Source of the DNA: Cypionkella sp.
Lineage (GTDB): Bacteria; Pseudomonadota; Alphaproteobacteria; Rhodobacterales; Rhodobacteraceae
DNA: 41,642 nucleotides
Assembly (NCBI RefSeq): GCF_030652235.1
Contig: NZ_JAUSBA010000073.1
Location: forward strand, 1-41,642
Direction of reading: 5' to 3'
Part shown: positions 24,798 to 32,546 of the stretch, in pieces
Layout of the letters: the number at the start of each line of letters is the position of its first letter
Position numbering within the stretch: the first letter of the stretch is position 1
Made by a program: the position numbers and the translations under genes
The notes under the pieces: model-generated
Databases searched by the model: none
What the model was told of the DNA's origin: nothing
Seen by the model: the letters and a program-made list of their open reading frames with translations, nothing else

Positions 24798-26240
24798 ATG
24801 TCCCTGCTCTACGTCCGCCGCGACATGCTTGCCCCGCAAGCCCCGCCCGCCTCGCAAACCGGCGCAATCCGCTGGATACGCGAGAACCTGTTCTCCGGCC
24901 CGTTCAACACCATCCTGACGCTGCTGGCGATCTGGACCCTCTACCAACTCATCGCCCTGTCATGGCCGTGGCTGGCCAATGGCGTGTGGAGCGATGCCAA
25001 CTCAATGGCCGATTGCCGCGCCGTTGTCGCCGCAAATGCTGGCCCCGACGCTTCGGGTGCTTGCTGGGCGATGATCCGCGAGCGGTGGCATCAGTTCATC
25101 TTCGGCTTTTACCCGCCAGAGCTGTGGTGGCGTCCGATCTTGACCTTCGCGTTGCTGTTCGTCGCATTGGCCCCGGTGCTTTATTCTGACAACAAAGGCG
25201 CTGTGGCAAAAATGTGCGGCGTGGTTGGCGTGCTGATGGTGCTGTGCCTGATCGGCGCAGACGGATTTTCGGCCCACACCGTTTTCGCGGCTGCTGTCAT
25301 GGCCGCGCTGACCGCCATCGCCGCAACCAAGCCACGCCTACTGCTGATCGTTACCCTGCTGTTCCCGTTCGTGGCCCTTTGGCTACTTTGGGGCGGCGCG
25401 GTCTGGGGGCCAATCGTGGCGCTGATCGGCTTCATGGTTCTGGCTGTGGTCTACGGGTTTGTCGCACCAAAACTTGGCCCGGTGATGGGGGCCAGTATCG
25501 GCTTTATCGCCGCCTGCTTGTGGTGGTTGTTGCTGCAATCCTATGTCTCTGAGGCGTGGCAAGCCCTGCTGCCGTTTGAACTTATCGAAGTCGACTCCGA
25601 CAAATTCGGCGGTTTCCTGTTGGCCTTCGTGATCGGTGTGGCCTCGATATCGATCTCGCTGCCGCTGGGCATCCTGCTGGCGCTTGGTCGGCGGTCTGAC
25701 ATGTTGTTGATCAAAACCCTCTCGGTTGGTTTCATCGAGTTCGTGCGGGGCGTGCCGCTGATCACCATGCTGTTCACCGCGTCTTTGCTGCTGCAATACT
25801 TCCTGCCACCGCAGACCAATTTCGATTTGATCCTGCGCGTCGTGATCCTCGTCACCATCTTCTCGGCCGCCTATAATGCCGAAGTGGTGCGTGGCGGCCT
25901 CGCAGCCCTACCGCGTGGTCAGTATGAAGCCGCCGACGCTTTGGGGCTGGATTACTGGCAGGCGCAGCGGCTGATCATCATGCCGCAAGCGTTGAAAATC
26001 TCGATCCCCGGCATTGTGTCCACCTTCATCGGTCTGTTCAAAGACACCACGCTGGTGTCCTTTGTCGGCCTTGCCGATCCGCTGCGCGGCATCACCACCA
26101 TCGTGCGCGCCGACATCGCGTGGAAAGGCATCTACTGGGAGCCTTACATTTTCGTCGGCGGCATCTTCTTCATCGTCTGCTTCGGCATGTCCCGATACTC
26201 GATGTATCTGGAGAACAAGCTGAAGACCGATCACAGTTAA
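24798..26240 (+). CDS. aapM: Amino acid ABC transporter permease AapM/BztC, enlarged
   Basis: 480 residues, about 100 longer than the AapM I recall from Rhizobium. The C-terminal third is a normal permease domain with its EAA loop (GQYEAADALGLDYWQAQRLI near residue 374). Between about residues 115 and 250 runs an extra block of hydrophobic segments (e.g. VGVLMVLCLIGADGFSAHTV, LLLIVTLLFPFVALWLLWGG, MGASIGFIAACLWWLLL), so the protein may cross the membrane about ten times or more. AAGGAG lies 7 nt before the ATG. The extra helices have no known role. Confidence 0.9.
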   Translation: MSLLYVRRDMLAPQAPPASQTGAIRWIRENLFSGPFNTILTLLAIWTLYQLIALSWPWLANGVWSDANSMADCRAVVAANAGPDASGACWAMIRERWHQFIFGFYPPELWWRPILTFALLFVALAPVLYSDNKGAVAKMCGVVGVLMVLCLIGADGFSAHTVFAAAVMAALTAIAATKPRLLLIVTLLFPFVALWLLWGGAVWGPIVALIGFMVLAVVYGFVAPKLGPVMGASIGFIAACLWWLLLQSYVSEAWQALLPFELIEVDSDKFGGFLLAFVIGVASISISLPLGILLALGRRSDMLLIKTLSVGFIEFVRGVPLITMLFTASLLLQYFLPPQTNFDLILRVVILVTIFSAAYNAEVVRGGLAALPRGQYEAADALGLDYWQAQRLIIMPQALKISIPGIVSTFIGLFKDTTLVSFVGLADPLRGITTIVRADIAWKGIYWEPYIFVGGIFFIVCFGMSRYSMYLENKLKTDHS

Positions 26241-26255
26241 TAAGGGACTTACATC

Positions 26256-27035
26256 ATGGCAGAACCCGCAATCGACCGCAGCAAAATGCAAGTCTCGGAT
26301 GAAATCGCCATCCAGATCACCAATATGAACAAGTGGTACGGCACCTTCCACGTGCTGCGCGACATCAACATGACGGTGAACAAGGGCGAACGTATCGTCA
26401 TCTGCGGCCCTTCTGGCTCGGGCAAATCCACCCTGATCCGCTGCATCAATCGGCTGGAAGAACACCAGCAGGGCCAGATCATCGTCGACGGCACCGAGCT
26501 GACCTCAGACCTCAAGAACATCGACAAGGTGCGCTCGGAAGTTGGCATGGTGTTCCAGCACTTCAACCTGTTCCCGCATCTGACGATCCTTGAAAACCTG
26601 ACGCTGGCCCCGATCTGGGTCCGTAAGGTGCCCAAGCGCGAGGCTGAAGAAACCGCGATGTATTTCCTGCACAAGGTGAAAATCCCCGAGCAGGCGCACA
26701 AATACCCCGGCCAGCTCTCCGGCGGCCAACAACAGCGCGTCGCCATCGCGCGGTCTTTGTGCATGAAACCCCGCATCATGCTGTTTGACGAGCCAACCTC
26801 GGCCCTGGACCCCGAGATGATCAAAGAGGTGCTCGACACCATGATTTCGCTGGCCGAAGAAGGCATGACCATGCTCTGCGTCACCCACGAAATGGGCTTT
26901 GCGCAAGCTGTCGCCAACCGGGTGATCTTCATGGACCAAGGTCAGATCGTCGAGCAAAATGAGCCGCGCGAGTTCTTCAACAACCCGCAATCGGAACGGA
27001 CCAAGCTGTTCCTCAGCCAAATCCTCGGGCATTGA
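26256..27035 (+). CDS. aapP: Amino acid ABC transporter ATP-binding protein AapP/BztD
   Basis: 259 residues, the cytoplasmic ATPase that powers the transporter. Walker [10 protein letters not shown] is near residues 51-59, the Q-loop in [13 protein letters not shown] near 98-110, the signature [15 protein letters not shown] near 155-169, Walker [13 protein letters not shown] near 175-186, and the H-loop in CVTHEMGFA near 210. All catalytic motifs are intact. Last gene of the operon, followed by two hairpins. Confidence 0.96.
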   Translation: MAEPAIDRSKMQVSDEIAIQITNMNKWYGTFHVLRDINMTVNKGERIVICGPSGSGKSTLIRCINRLEEHQQGQIIVDGTELTSDLKNIDKVRSEVGMVFQHFNLFPHLTILENLTLAPIWVRKVPKREAEETAMYFLHKVKIPEQAHKYPGQLSGGQQQRVAIARSLCMKPRIMLFDEPTSALDPEMIKEVLDTMISLAEEGMTMLCVTHEMGFAQAVANRVIFMDQGQIVEQNEPREFFNNPQSERTKLFLSQILGH

Positions 27036-27037
27036 AG

Positions 27038-27056
27038 GGTGGGGTGAAACCCCACC
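27038..27056 (+). terminator. First hairpin after aapP
   Basis: GGTGGGGT (27038-27045) pairs perfectly with ACCCCACC (27049-27056) around GAA, three bases after the stop. No T-run; it may act with the terminator that follows. Confidence 0.5.
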
Positions 27057-27080
27057 ACGCCACCCCCAAAAACAAAAAAA

Positions 27081-27105
27081 GGCGCCCCTCGCTGGGCGCC
27101 TTTTT
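27081..27105 (+). terminator. Terminator of the amino acid transporter operon
   Basis: Seven G-C pairs (27081-27087 with 27094-27100) with seven A on the left and five T on the right. It can terminate in both directions, serving aapP on one side and the reverse-strand histidine phosphatase gene on the other. Confidence 0.85.
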
Positions 27106-27184
27106 CATTAACAATTCCTTACTACTAAAATCTAACATATTGATCTAATGGCATTCCTCAGGCAGCCCCAGCGCGGGACCGCCC

Positions 27185-27688
27185 CTAAACCGCCATCTCA
27201 CGCGGGATGACAAAATCCACCGTCACACCCTGCCCAAATCCAACCTCATCCCAAGCATCGATCGCGAAATCGACCACCAAAGTCGCACCCGTAGGATAGC
27301 GCCCAAACTCCGCATTCAGCGGCGCTGTCGCTACCAATTTTTCGGCAAACTCGGCGATGCCCGGATTGTGCCCGATCATCATCACCACATCCGCCTGCGC
27401 ATGCCGCAAAACCGCCAGCATCACATCGACTCCGGCATGATACAAAGCGGGCTTCAACTCCATCAACGGCGTTGCAGGCAATGCAGGCGCAATCCCCGAC
27501 CAAGTTTGCCGAGTCCTGACCGCATCAGAACACAACACCTTCTGCGGCACATACCCGCGCGAGGCTAGCCACTGCCCCAGATCCGCCGCCGCAGCACGGC
27601 CTCGGTCATTCAAAGGTCGGTCATGGTCAGGGCTAAGCGGATCGTCCCAAGCAGACTTGGCGTGGCGGGTCAAAATAAGGCGTTTCAT
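27185..27688 (-). CDS. SixA-type histidine phosphatase
   Basis: 167 residues. The catalytic R-H pair is in the start MKRLILTRHAKSAW (R8-H9), and the second His is in MMIGHNPGIAEFAEKL. SixA-like proteins remove phosphate from His in signalling or PTS proteins; the target here is unknown. An in-frame extension to 27790 belongs to the preceding gene region and is rejected. Its ATG overlaps the stop of the ferredoxin-like gene (ATGA), so the two are coupled. Confidence 0.9.
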   Translation of the reverse strand: MKRLILTRHAKSAWDDPLSPDHDRPLNDRGRAAAADLGQWLASRGYVPQKVLCSDAVRTRQTWSGIAPALPATPLMELKPALYHAGVDVMLAVLRHAQADVVMMIGHNPGIAEFAEKLVATAPLNAEFGRYPTGATLVVDFAIDAWDEVGFGQGVTVDFVIPREMAV

Positions 27689-28389
27689 GTGTGGAATGTT
27701 CCCATGTGATAGGCCGAGTGTTCCGCCAGTCTTGCATAGCCTTGCGACACCGGGCAAGCCCGTCTCACAGCGCAACCAAAATTCAGACAATCCCCGCCAC
27801 TTGGCCCGCTCAAATAGCCGCGACAGGCAGGCACATCATAGCCCGATTCCCCTAACGCCCCCACCGGACAGGCCGCCAAACAAGGCCGCGCGCAACCCTC
27901 GCAAGGCGACACCGCAACCGGAACCTCCACCCGTTGCTTCATCGCCAGCGCCCCGCGAAACGACACCATCAACCCCTGTTCCGCCTGCACCAACAACCGC
28001 ACCGGGCTGTCCCAAACCCGCCCGGTTCGCAAAGCCCATTGATAAAACGGATGATAAGGTGCTCCGCCAAACGGAAACAGCGCCTTCGCGCCCAAGTCAC
28101 ACGCCATCCCGCCAATCACCCGCCGCGACCAGCGATCAATCGGATCGGTCTTACCTGCAACAATATATTCCAACCATTCCGCCTGGCCCTTCACATGCGC
28201 CCAATACCCCGGCTCTAAAGGCCCAAGCAGCAAAACCGAGCGTGTGCCCGCAGGCAACCCAACCTCATCCTCACAACAAAACCCGCCCAACACTGCCAGA
28301 TGATGCCGCGCCGCCAAGCCCTCAATCGCGCCTAACGAAACGGCAGCCACAGGCTCCACCCCAATCGCGCCGGTTTCTCGTCTTGCCAT
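27685..28389 (-). CDS. 4Fe-4S ferredoxin-like protein
   Basis: 234 residues from the ATG at 28389; a GTG at 28350 would give 221 and less overlap with the upstream gene, and I cannot decide between them. The C-terminal third has a Cys cluster, CEGCARPCLAACPVGAL, then later a Cys in VPACRGYL and the group NFGCAVRRACPVSQGY, enough for two [4Fe-4S] clusters. The layout resembles the ferredoxin part of QueG-type proteins, but the N-terminal cobalamin domain of QueG is not evident. Its function and redox partner are unknown. It overlaps the neighbours at both ends. Confidence 0.8.
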   Translation of the reverse strand: MARRETGAIGVEPVAAVSLGAIEGLAARHHLAVLGGFCCEDEVGLPAGTRSVLLLGPLEPGYWAHVKGQAEWLEYIVAGKTDPIDRWSRRVIGGMACDLGAKALFPFGGAPYHPFYQWALRTGRVWDSPVRLLVQAEQGLMVSFRGALAMKQRVEVPVAVSPCEGCARPCLAACPVGALGESGYDVPACRGYLSGPSGGDCLNFGCAVRRACPVSQGYARLAEHSAYHMGTFHT

Positions 28390-29120
28390 TGCAGCCCCAC
28401 CACCATGTCCTGATGCCCCGCCGCAGGTTGCGCGCAATAGGTGCGAAAAATCCGGTCCCAGACCGACAAGGCAAAGCCAAAATTACTGTCATGCTCGGCG
28501 CGCACAACCGAATGATGCACCCGGTGCATGTCTGGCGTCACCAAAACCAACCGCAACACCCGATCCAGCCAAAGCGGCAATCGCAAATTGGCATGGTTGA
28601 ACAAAGCCGTCCCATTGAGCAAAATCTCAAACAAAACCACCGCCACTGCCTGCGGCCCCAAAGCGTAAATCAGCCCAATCTTCAGGCCCATCGAGGCCAA
28701 AATCTCCACCGGATGAAACCGCAAAGCCGTTGTCACATCCATATCGCGGTCGGCGTGGTGCATCCGGTGAAACCGCCAGAACAGCGGCACCTTATGCGTC
28801 AACCAATGCTGCGCCCAGATCGCAAAATCCAAAACCAGCAGCGCGATCAACACCTCAACCCACAGCGGCCACGCCACCCGATTCAGCACGCCCCAGCCCA
28901 TTGACCACGCATCCACCGCCGCGCCAACCGCCAGAAATGGCAACACAATCGCCAGCGCCCGCAAAGCCAGCGTGTTCAACACCGTTATCGACAGATTGGT
29001 AAACCAGCGCCGCCCGCGCCCCAGCACCCGCGTGCGTTTTGGCGCCAAACCCTCCAGCCCCGCAAACACCACAAACAGGCTCAAAAACACCGACAAGCGC
29101 AGCAAAACTTCATATTTCAT
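28332..29120 (-). CDS. Sterol desaturase / fatty acid hydroxylase family membrane protein
   Basis: 262 residues. Several hydrophobic segments in the first 100 residues are followed by the di-iron His motifs HWLTH (H105, H109), HRMHH (H118, H121, H122) and, near the C-terminus, HRVHHS. These define the membrane-bound hydroxylase superfamily, which acts on sterols, carotenoids or lipids; the substrate here is unknown. The ATG at 29120 has GGAGG just upstream; a GTG 12 nt earlier is possible. Its end overlaps the ferredoxin-like gene, so a ferredoxin-like protein could supply electrons, which is inference. Confidence 0.87.
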   Translation of the reverse strand: MKYEVLLRLSVFLSLFVVFAGLEGLAPKRTRVLGRGRRWFTNLSITVLNTLALRALAIVLPFLAVGAAVDAWSMGWGVLNRVAWPLWVEVLIALLVLDFAIWAQHWLTHKVPLFWRFHRMHHADRDMDVTTALRFHPVEILASMGLKIGLIYALGPQAVAVVLFEILLNGTALFNHANLRLPLWLDRVLRLVLVTPDMHRVHHSVVRAEHDSNFGFALSVWDRIFRTYCAQPAAGHQDMVVGLQWQDEKPARLGWSLWLPFR

Positions 29121-29185
29121 CGCAGCCTCCACGCATCAGCTTAAGTCGACAAATCATGAAGACAAGCAATTTCATCTTGGTTGAA

Positions 29186-29239
29186 ATGCTCCCGCCGGAG
29201 GCTCCTTTGGCTGGCAACAGATGCCCCCGGCGGGAGTAT
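29186..29239. repeat. Palindromic intergenic element
   Basis: CTCCCGCCGG (29189-29198) pairs with CCGGCGGGAG (29227-29236), extended by three outer pairs, around a 28-nt centre. It lies downstream of argB and upstream of the desaturase. From memory, the sequence CCGGCGGGAGTATTT recurs often in Rhodobacteraceae genomes, so this is probably a dispersed terminator-like repeat. Confidence 0.5.
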
Positions 29240-29259
29240 TTAAGCCAGTATGAAATGCC

Positions 29260-30159
29260 TTAGCGCTTTACATGCGGCTTGACGCGCGGCGTGCTGGATC
29301 GAATTTGCGAGCCCGCGCCGTGATCGGTGAACAGTTCCAACAGACAGGCATTCGGAATCCGCCCATCCAGAATCGTCACCGCCCGTGTCCCCGCCTCAAT
29401 CGCCATCAGCGCCGTCTCGGTCTTCGGAATCATCCCGCCCGAGATCACCCCATCCGCCGTCATCTGCCGAATTTCTTCCGGAGTGATCTGCGTCATCACC
29501 TCTCCAGCCGCGTTTTTCACCCCCGGCACGTCGGTCAACAACAGCAAACGATCCGCCTGCAACGCCCCCGCAATCGCGCCCGCTGCGGTGTCGCCATTGA
29601 CGTTGAACGTCTCATTATCGGCCATGCCGGTCGCCACTGGCGCGACCACCGGAATGATCCCGGCGTTGTACAAATCGCGCAAAACCTGCACATTCATCTC
29701 CACCGGGCGGCCGACAAATCCCAATTCCGGGTCATCAGCGACGCAGACCATCAGGTCATCATCCTTGCCGGAAATCCCCACCGCGCGGCCACCGGCATCC
29801 ATGATCGCCTGCACGATGCGCTTGTTGACCAGGCCCGACAGCACCATTTCGACAACCTGCACCGTTGCCTTGTCGGTCACCCGTTTGCCGCTCACGAATT
29901 CCGATTTGATGCCCAGTTTGGCCAGCATTTCGTTGATCATCGGCCCGCCGCCATGCACCACCACCGGATTCACCCCGACCTGCCGCATCAGCACCACATC
30001 GCGGGCAAATTCCGCCATCGCGGCATCGTCGCCCATCGCATTGCCACCGAATTTCACCACCACCACTGCGCCTTCAAAGCGTTGCAGATAGGGCAGGGCC
30101 TCGGACAGCATCTTTGCGGTGTTGATCGCATCACTCATGGTCAGGGTCTGCTTTTGCAT
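29260..30159 (-). CDS. argB: Acetylglutamate kinase
   Basis: 299 residues. It phosphorylates N-acetylglutamate in the second step of arginine synthesis. The start [18 protein letters not shown] is followed by [12 protein letters not shown] (phosphate binding), [13 protein letters not shown] and the C-terminal [20 protein letters not shown], all typical of the arginine-sensitive long form. The frame is open to 30969 by chance across the divergent SDR gene. The ATG at 30159 with GGAG upstream matches the family. Confidence 0.95.
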   Translation of the reverse strand: MQKQTLTMSDAINTAKMLSEALPYLQRFEGAVVVVKFGGNAMGDDAAMAEFARDVVLMRQVGVNPVVVHGGGPMINEMLAKLGIKSEFVSGKRVTDKATVQVVEMVLSGLVNKRIVQAIMDAGGRAVGISGKDDDLMVCVADDPELGFVGRPVEMNVQVLRDLYNAGIIPVVAPVATGMADNETFNVNGDTAAGAIAGALQADRLLLLTDVPGVKNAAGEVMTQITPEEIRQMTADGVISGGMIPKTETALMAIEAGTRAVTILDGRIPNACLLELFTDHGAGSQIRSSTPRVKPHVKR

Positions 30160-30290
30160 GGGGAAGACTCCAGGATTTTTTGCCTGATAGCCCCTTTGCC
30201 CCCCCCTGCCAAGCAAAGCTTTTGTGTCGGGGCAGAGCTTAATTTTCGGCAAATCACCGCAAGCTAAGTGCTTGAAATCCCTAAGACGCT

Positions 30291-30318
30291 GCAAGGTGCC
30301 ACGCGTGGACACCCTTGC
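30291..30318. promoter_or_regulatory. Imperfect palindrome in the argB/SDR divergent gap
   Basis: A 28-nt palindrome with one bulged C: outer arms GCAAGGTG and CACCCTTGC around the perfect centre CCACGCGTGG. It lies about 47 nt before the SDR start and 132 nt before argB. It could bind a dimeric regulator of one or both genes. Confidence 0.35.
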
Positions 30319-30364
30319 ATTCGTCCCCCAATGCCGTAGCTTGACCCCAAAGCAGGAGTTCACG

Positions 30365-31096
30365 ATGTCCGAGCAGAAAACCCTCGTCCTGACCGGAGCA
30401 AGCCGGGGAATCGGCCACGCCACCGTCAAACGGTTCGGGGGCGAAGGCTGGCGCGTGCTGACCTGCTCGCGCCACCCCTTTGATCCGCGCTGCCCGTGGC
30501 CCGGGGGCGAGGAAAACCACATCCAGATCGATCTGGCTGACCCCAACAAAACCATCGCTGCGATGGAGACAATCAAGGCCAAGTTGAACGGAAAACTCCA
30601 CGCTTTGGTCAACAACGCCGGAATCTCTCCGAAGGGCGAGGGCGGCAAGCGGCTGAACACGCTAGAGACCGACTTGCGGACCTGGGGGCAGGTGTTCCAC
30701 GTCAACTTCTTCGCGTCAGTCATCCTCGCCCGCGGCCTGCAAACCGAACTTGTCGCCGCAAGGGGCTCGGTCGTCAACGTCACCTCGATCGCTGGAAGCC
30801 GGGTGCATCCCTTCGCCGGGGCCGCGTATTCGACCTCAAAAGCTGCGTTAGCGGCGCTGACCCGTGAGATGGCGCATGATTTCGGCCCGCTCGGCGTGCG
30901 GGTGAACGCGATAGCGCCTGGAGAGGTGGAAACCGCGATCCTGTCGCCGGGCACCGATAAGATCGTCAATCAACTGCCAATGCGCCGCTTGGGCCAGCCG
31001 AAAGAGGTTGCCGACGCGATCTGGTTTCTGTGTTCCGAACAGTCGAGCTATATCTCTGGCACCGAGATTCAAATCAACGGCGGCCAGCACGTCTGA
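30365..31096 (+). CDS. Short-chain dehydrogenase/reductase
   Basis: 243 residues, NAD(P)-dependent oxidoreductase of the classical SDR type. The cofactor motif TGASRGIG is at residues 10-17, NNAG near 80, the catalytic Ser in VTSIAGS, and the catalytic pair Y155-x3-K159 in YSTSKAAL. The C-terminus ends [13 protein letters not shown]. Substrate not known. GGAG lies 7 nt before the ATG; an earlier start at 30224 lacks support. Convergent with engB and divergent from argB. Confidence 0.9.
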   Translation: MSEQKTLVLTGASRGIGHATVKRFGGEGWRVLTCSRHPFDPRCPWPGGEENHIQIDLADPNKTIAAMETIKAKLNGKLHALVNNAGISPKGEGGKRLNTLETDLRTWGQVFHVNFFASVILARGLQTELVAARGSVVNVTSIAGSRVHPFAGAAYSTSKAALAALTREMAHDFGPLGVRVNAIAPGEVETAILSPGTDKIVNQLPMRRLGQPKEVADAIWFLCSEQSSYISGTEIQINGGQHV

Positions 31097-31098
31097 AA

Positions 31099-31120
31099 CC
31101 GGAGTTCGCGCGAATTCCGG
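31099..31120. terminator. Hairpin between the SDR gene and engB
   Basis: Ten pairs including one G-T (31099-31108 with 31111-31120), with a 2-nt centre, in the 50-nt convergent gap. There is no long T-run on either side, so terminator strength is uncertain. Confidence 0.45.
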
Positions 31121-31146
31121 CACGATTTCTTCGCAGAAACCGCTTG

Positions 31147-31803
31147 TTAGACCAAGGTTGCGATAATCGCCCGCAAAGTCTCAATGCCATCGCCCTTTTC
31201 CGAACTGGTCACCACCAACTCAGGATAGGCCGCCGGGTGCTTAGCCAATGCGCCTTTGACCTGCTCGATATTGGCGTCGCGCTCGGCAGCCGAGACTTTG
31301 TCCATCTTCGTCATCACGACCTGAAACGTTACAGCCGAGCGGTCGAGCAGATCCATGATCTCCTCATCCACAGCCTTCACGCCATGCCTTGTGTCGATCA
31401 AAACAAACGCCCTGCGCAGGGTTTGCCGTCCTGCCAGATAGGCCTTCAGCAGCGCCTGCCACTTCGCAACAATGGGCTTCGGCGCTTCAGCATAGCCATA
31501 GCCGGGCAAATCGACGAGGAAACGGTTCATCTCGCCCAAGGCGAAATAGTTAATCTCTTGCGTCCGTCCCGGCGTGTTTGAGGCGCGGGCGAGGTTTTTA
31601 CGCCCCGTCAGAGCATTGATCAGGCTGGATTTTCCGACATTCGAGCGGCCTGCAAAGCAAACCTCCAACCGATCCGGTTCGGGCAGACCCGACATTGCGA
31701 CCACGCCTTTGACGAAATCAACCGGGCCTGCGAACAGCAAGCGGCCGGCCTCACGCGAGGAAAATTCCGGCTCGGGGGCCAAGGTGAACTCTAGGCTCGT
31801 CAT
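31147..31803 (-). CDS. engB: Ribosome-assembly GTPase EngB (YihA)
   Basis: 218 residues, essential in many bacteria for late 50S assembly. GTPase motifs are G1 AGRSNVGKSSL (about residues 55-65), G2 in ARASNTPGRTQ, G3 DLPGYGYAE, G4 TKMDK and G5 SSEKGDG. The ATG at 31803 overlaps the MOSC-gene stop (ATGA) and is chosen over one 12 nt upstream. It belongs to the reverse-strand block that runs from rpmH. Confidence 0.94.
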   Translation of the reverse strand: MTSLEFTLAPEPEFSSREAGRLLFAGPVDFVKGVVAMSGLPEPDRLEVCFAGRSNVGKSSLINALTGRKNLARASNTPGRTQEINYFALGEMNRFLVDLPGYGYAEAPKPIVAKWQALLKAYLAGRQTLRRAFVLIDTRHGVKAVDEEIMDLLDRSAVTFQVVMTKMDKVSAAERDANIEQVKGALAKHPAAYPELVVTSSEKGDGIETLRAIIATLV

Positions 31804-32546
31804 GCCAATCTCCATTCATCGCCGACCGCAATCGGCCCGCTTTCCACAACCACGGCATAGACGCCGAAATCCTGATGGCCGAAATGCTGGTTCAACGCCA
31901 CCAGCGTCGGTGCGTTCGGGCGGCCAGTTTCAGGATCAACGGTGGTGGCGCTGCACCGCTCTATGCGTTCTTCAATCTTCAAAACCGCGCCGCCGATGGC
32001 TAAGTGTTTGCCGATCCAGTTCAATTCGGCCCAAGGTTCCGCCCCATCCAGCCAAAGATTGCCACGCCAGCGATCTTTCGACATTGCAATCCCCATCCGC
32101 GCTGACAGATCGGCCAGCGATGCGGTGGATAGGATCGACAACGCGGGCAGGGCGGTATCCGTCATGCCGCGCCCTGCTGTGACAATCGCCACGGGCTGCG
32201 CGCGGCCGGCTGGGTTCAGCGGCGTCACCCAGTCTAGAAACCGAGGCAGATCGGCGGGTTCATCCGGGCGAAAGCTGATCTCCCCGCGCTCTGGATGGTT
32301 TAGGGTGACAGTGGCGGTCGTCTCATCTAAGCAAGAGGTGATCGCCATCAGCGCTGGAGCCTTGGCCCCACGCGCGAAATTCACGCAGCGATTCCAGCCG
32401 GGTACGAGTTGCGCCGCTTCATGCGCCACCGCCCAATGCCGATCCCACGCCAGACACTCTCCTGCCAAAAGACGAACGGACGCGAGGGCTTCGCGTCCGT
32501 GTCCCTTAATTGGGTGGCGGCAAATTTGCGCCAGCCGCTTGGTCAT
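31800..32546 (-). CDS. MOSC-domain protein
   Basis: 248 residues. It has an N-terminal beta-barrel (MTKRLAQICRHPIKGHGREA) and a C-terminal MOSC domain with the conserved Cys in ERCSATTVDPETGRPN. MOSC proteins handle sulfur from the molybdenum cofactor sulfurase or act as molybdenum-dependent reductases for N-hydroxylated compounds, as in YcbX/YiiM. Which applies here is unknown. Four-nt overlaps with yidC (upstream) and engB (downstream) show it is embedded in their operon. Confidence 0.88.
   Translation of the reverse strand: MTKRLAQICRHPIKGHGREALASVRLLAGECLAWDRHWAVAHEAAQLVPGWNRCVNFARGAKAPALMAITSCLDETTATVTLNHPERGEISFRPDEPADLPRFLDWVTPLNPAGRAQPVAIVTAGRGMTDTALPALSILSTASLADLSARMGIAMSKDRWRGNLWLDGAEPWAELNWIGKHLAIGGAVLKIEERIERCSATTVDPETGRPNAPTLVALNQHFGHQDFGVYAVVVESGPIAVGDEWRLA

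Noticed and set aside
27657-28904. Forward open frame (415 codons) rich in Pro, Gln and His
   Set aside because: It is the complement of the histidine phosphatase, ferredoxin-like and desaturase genes, which have clear motifs.
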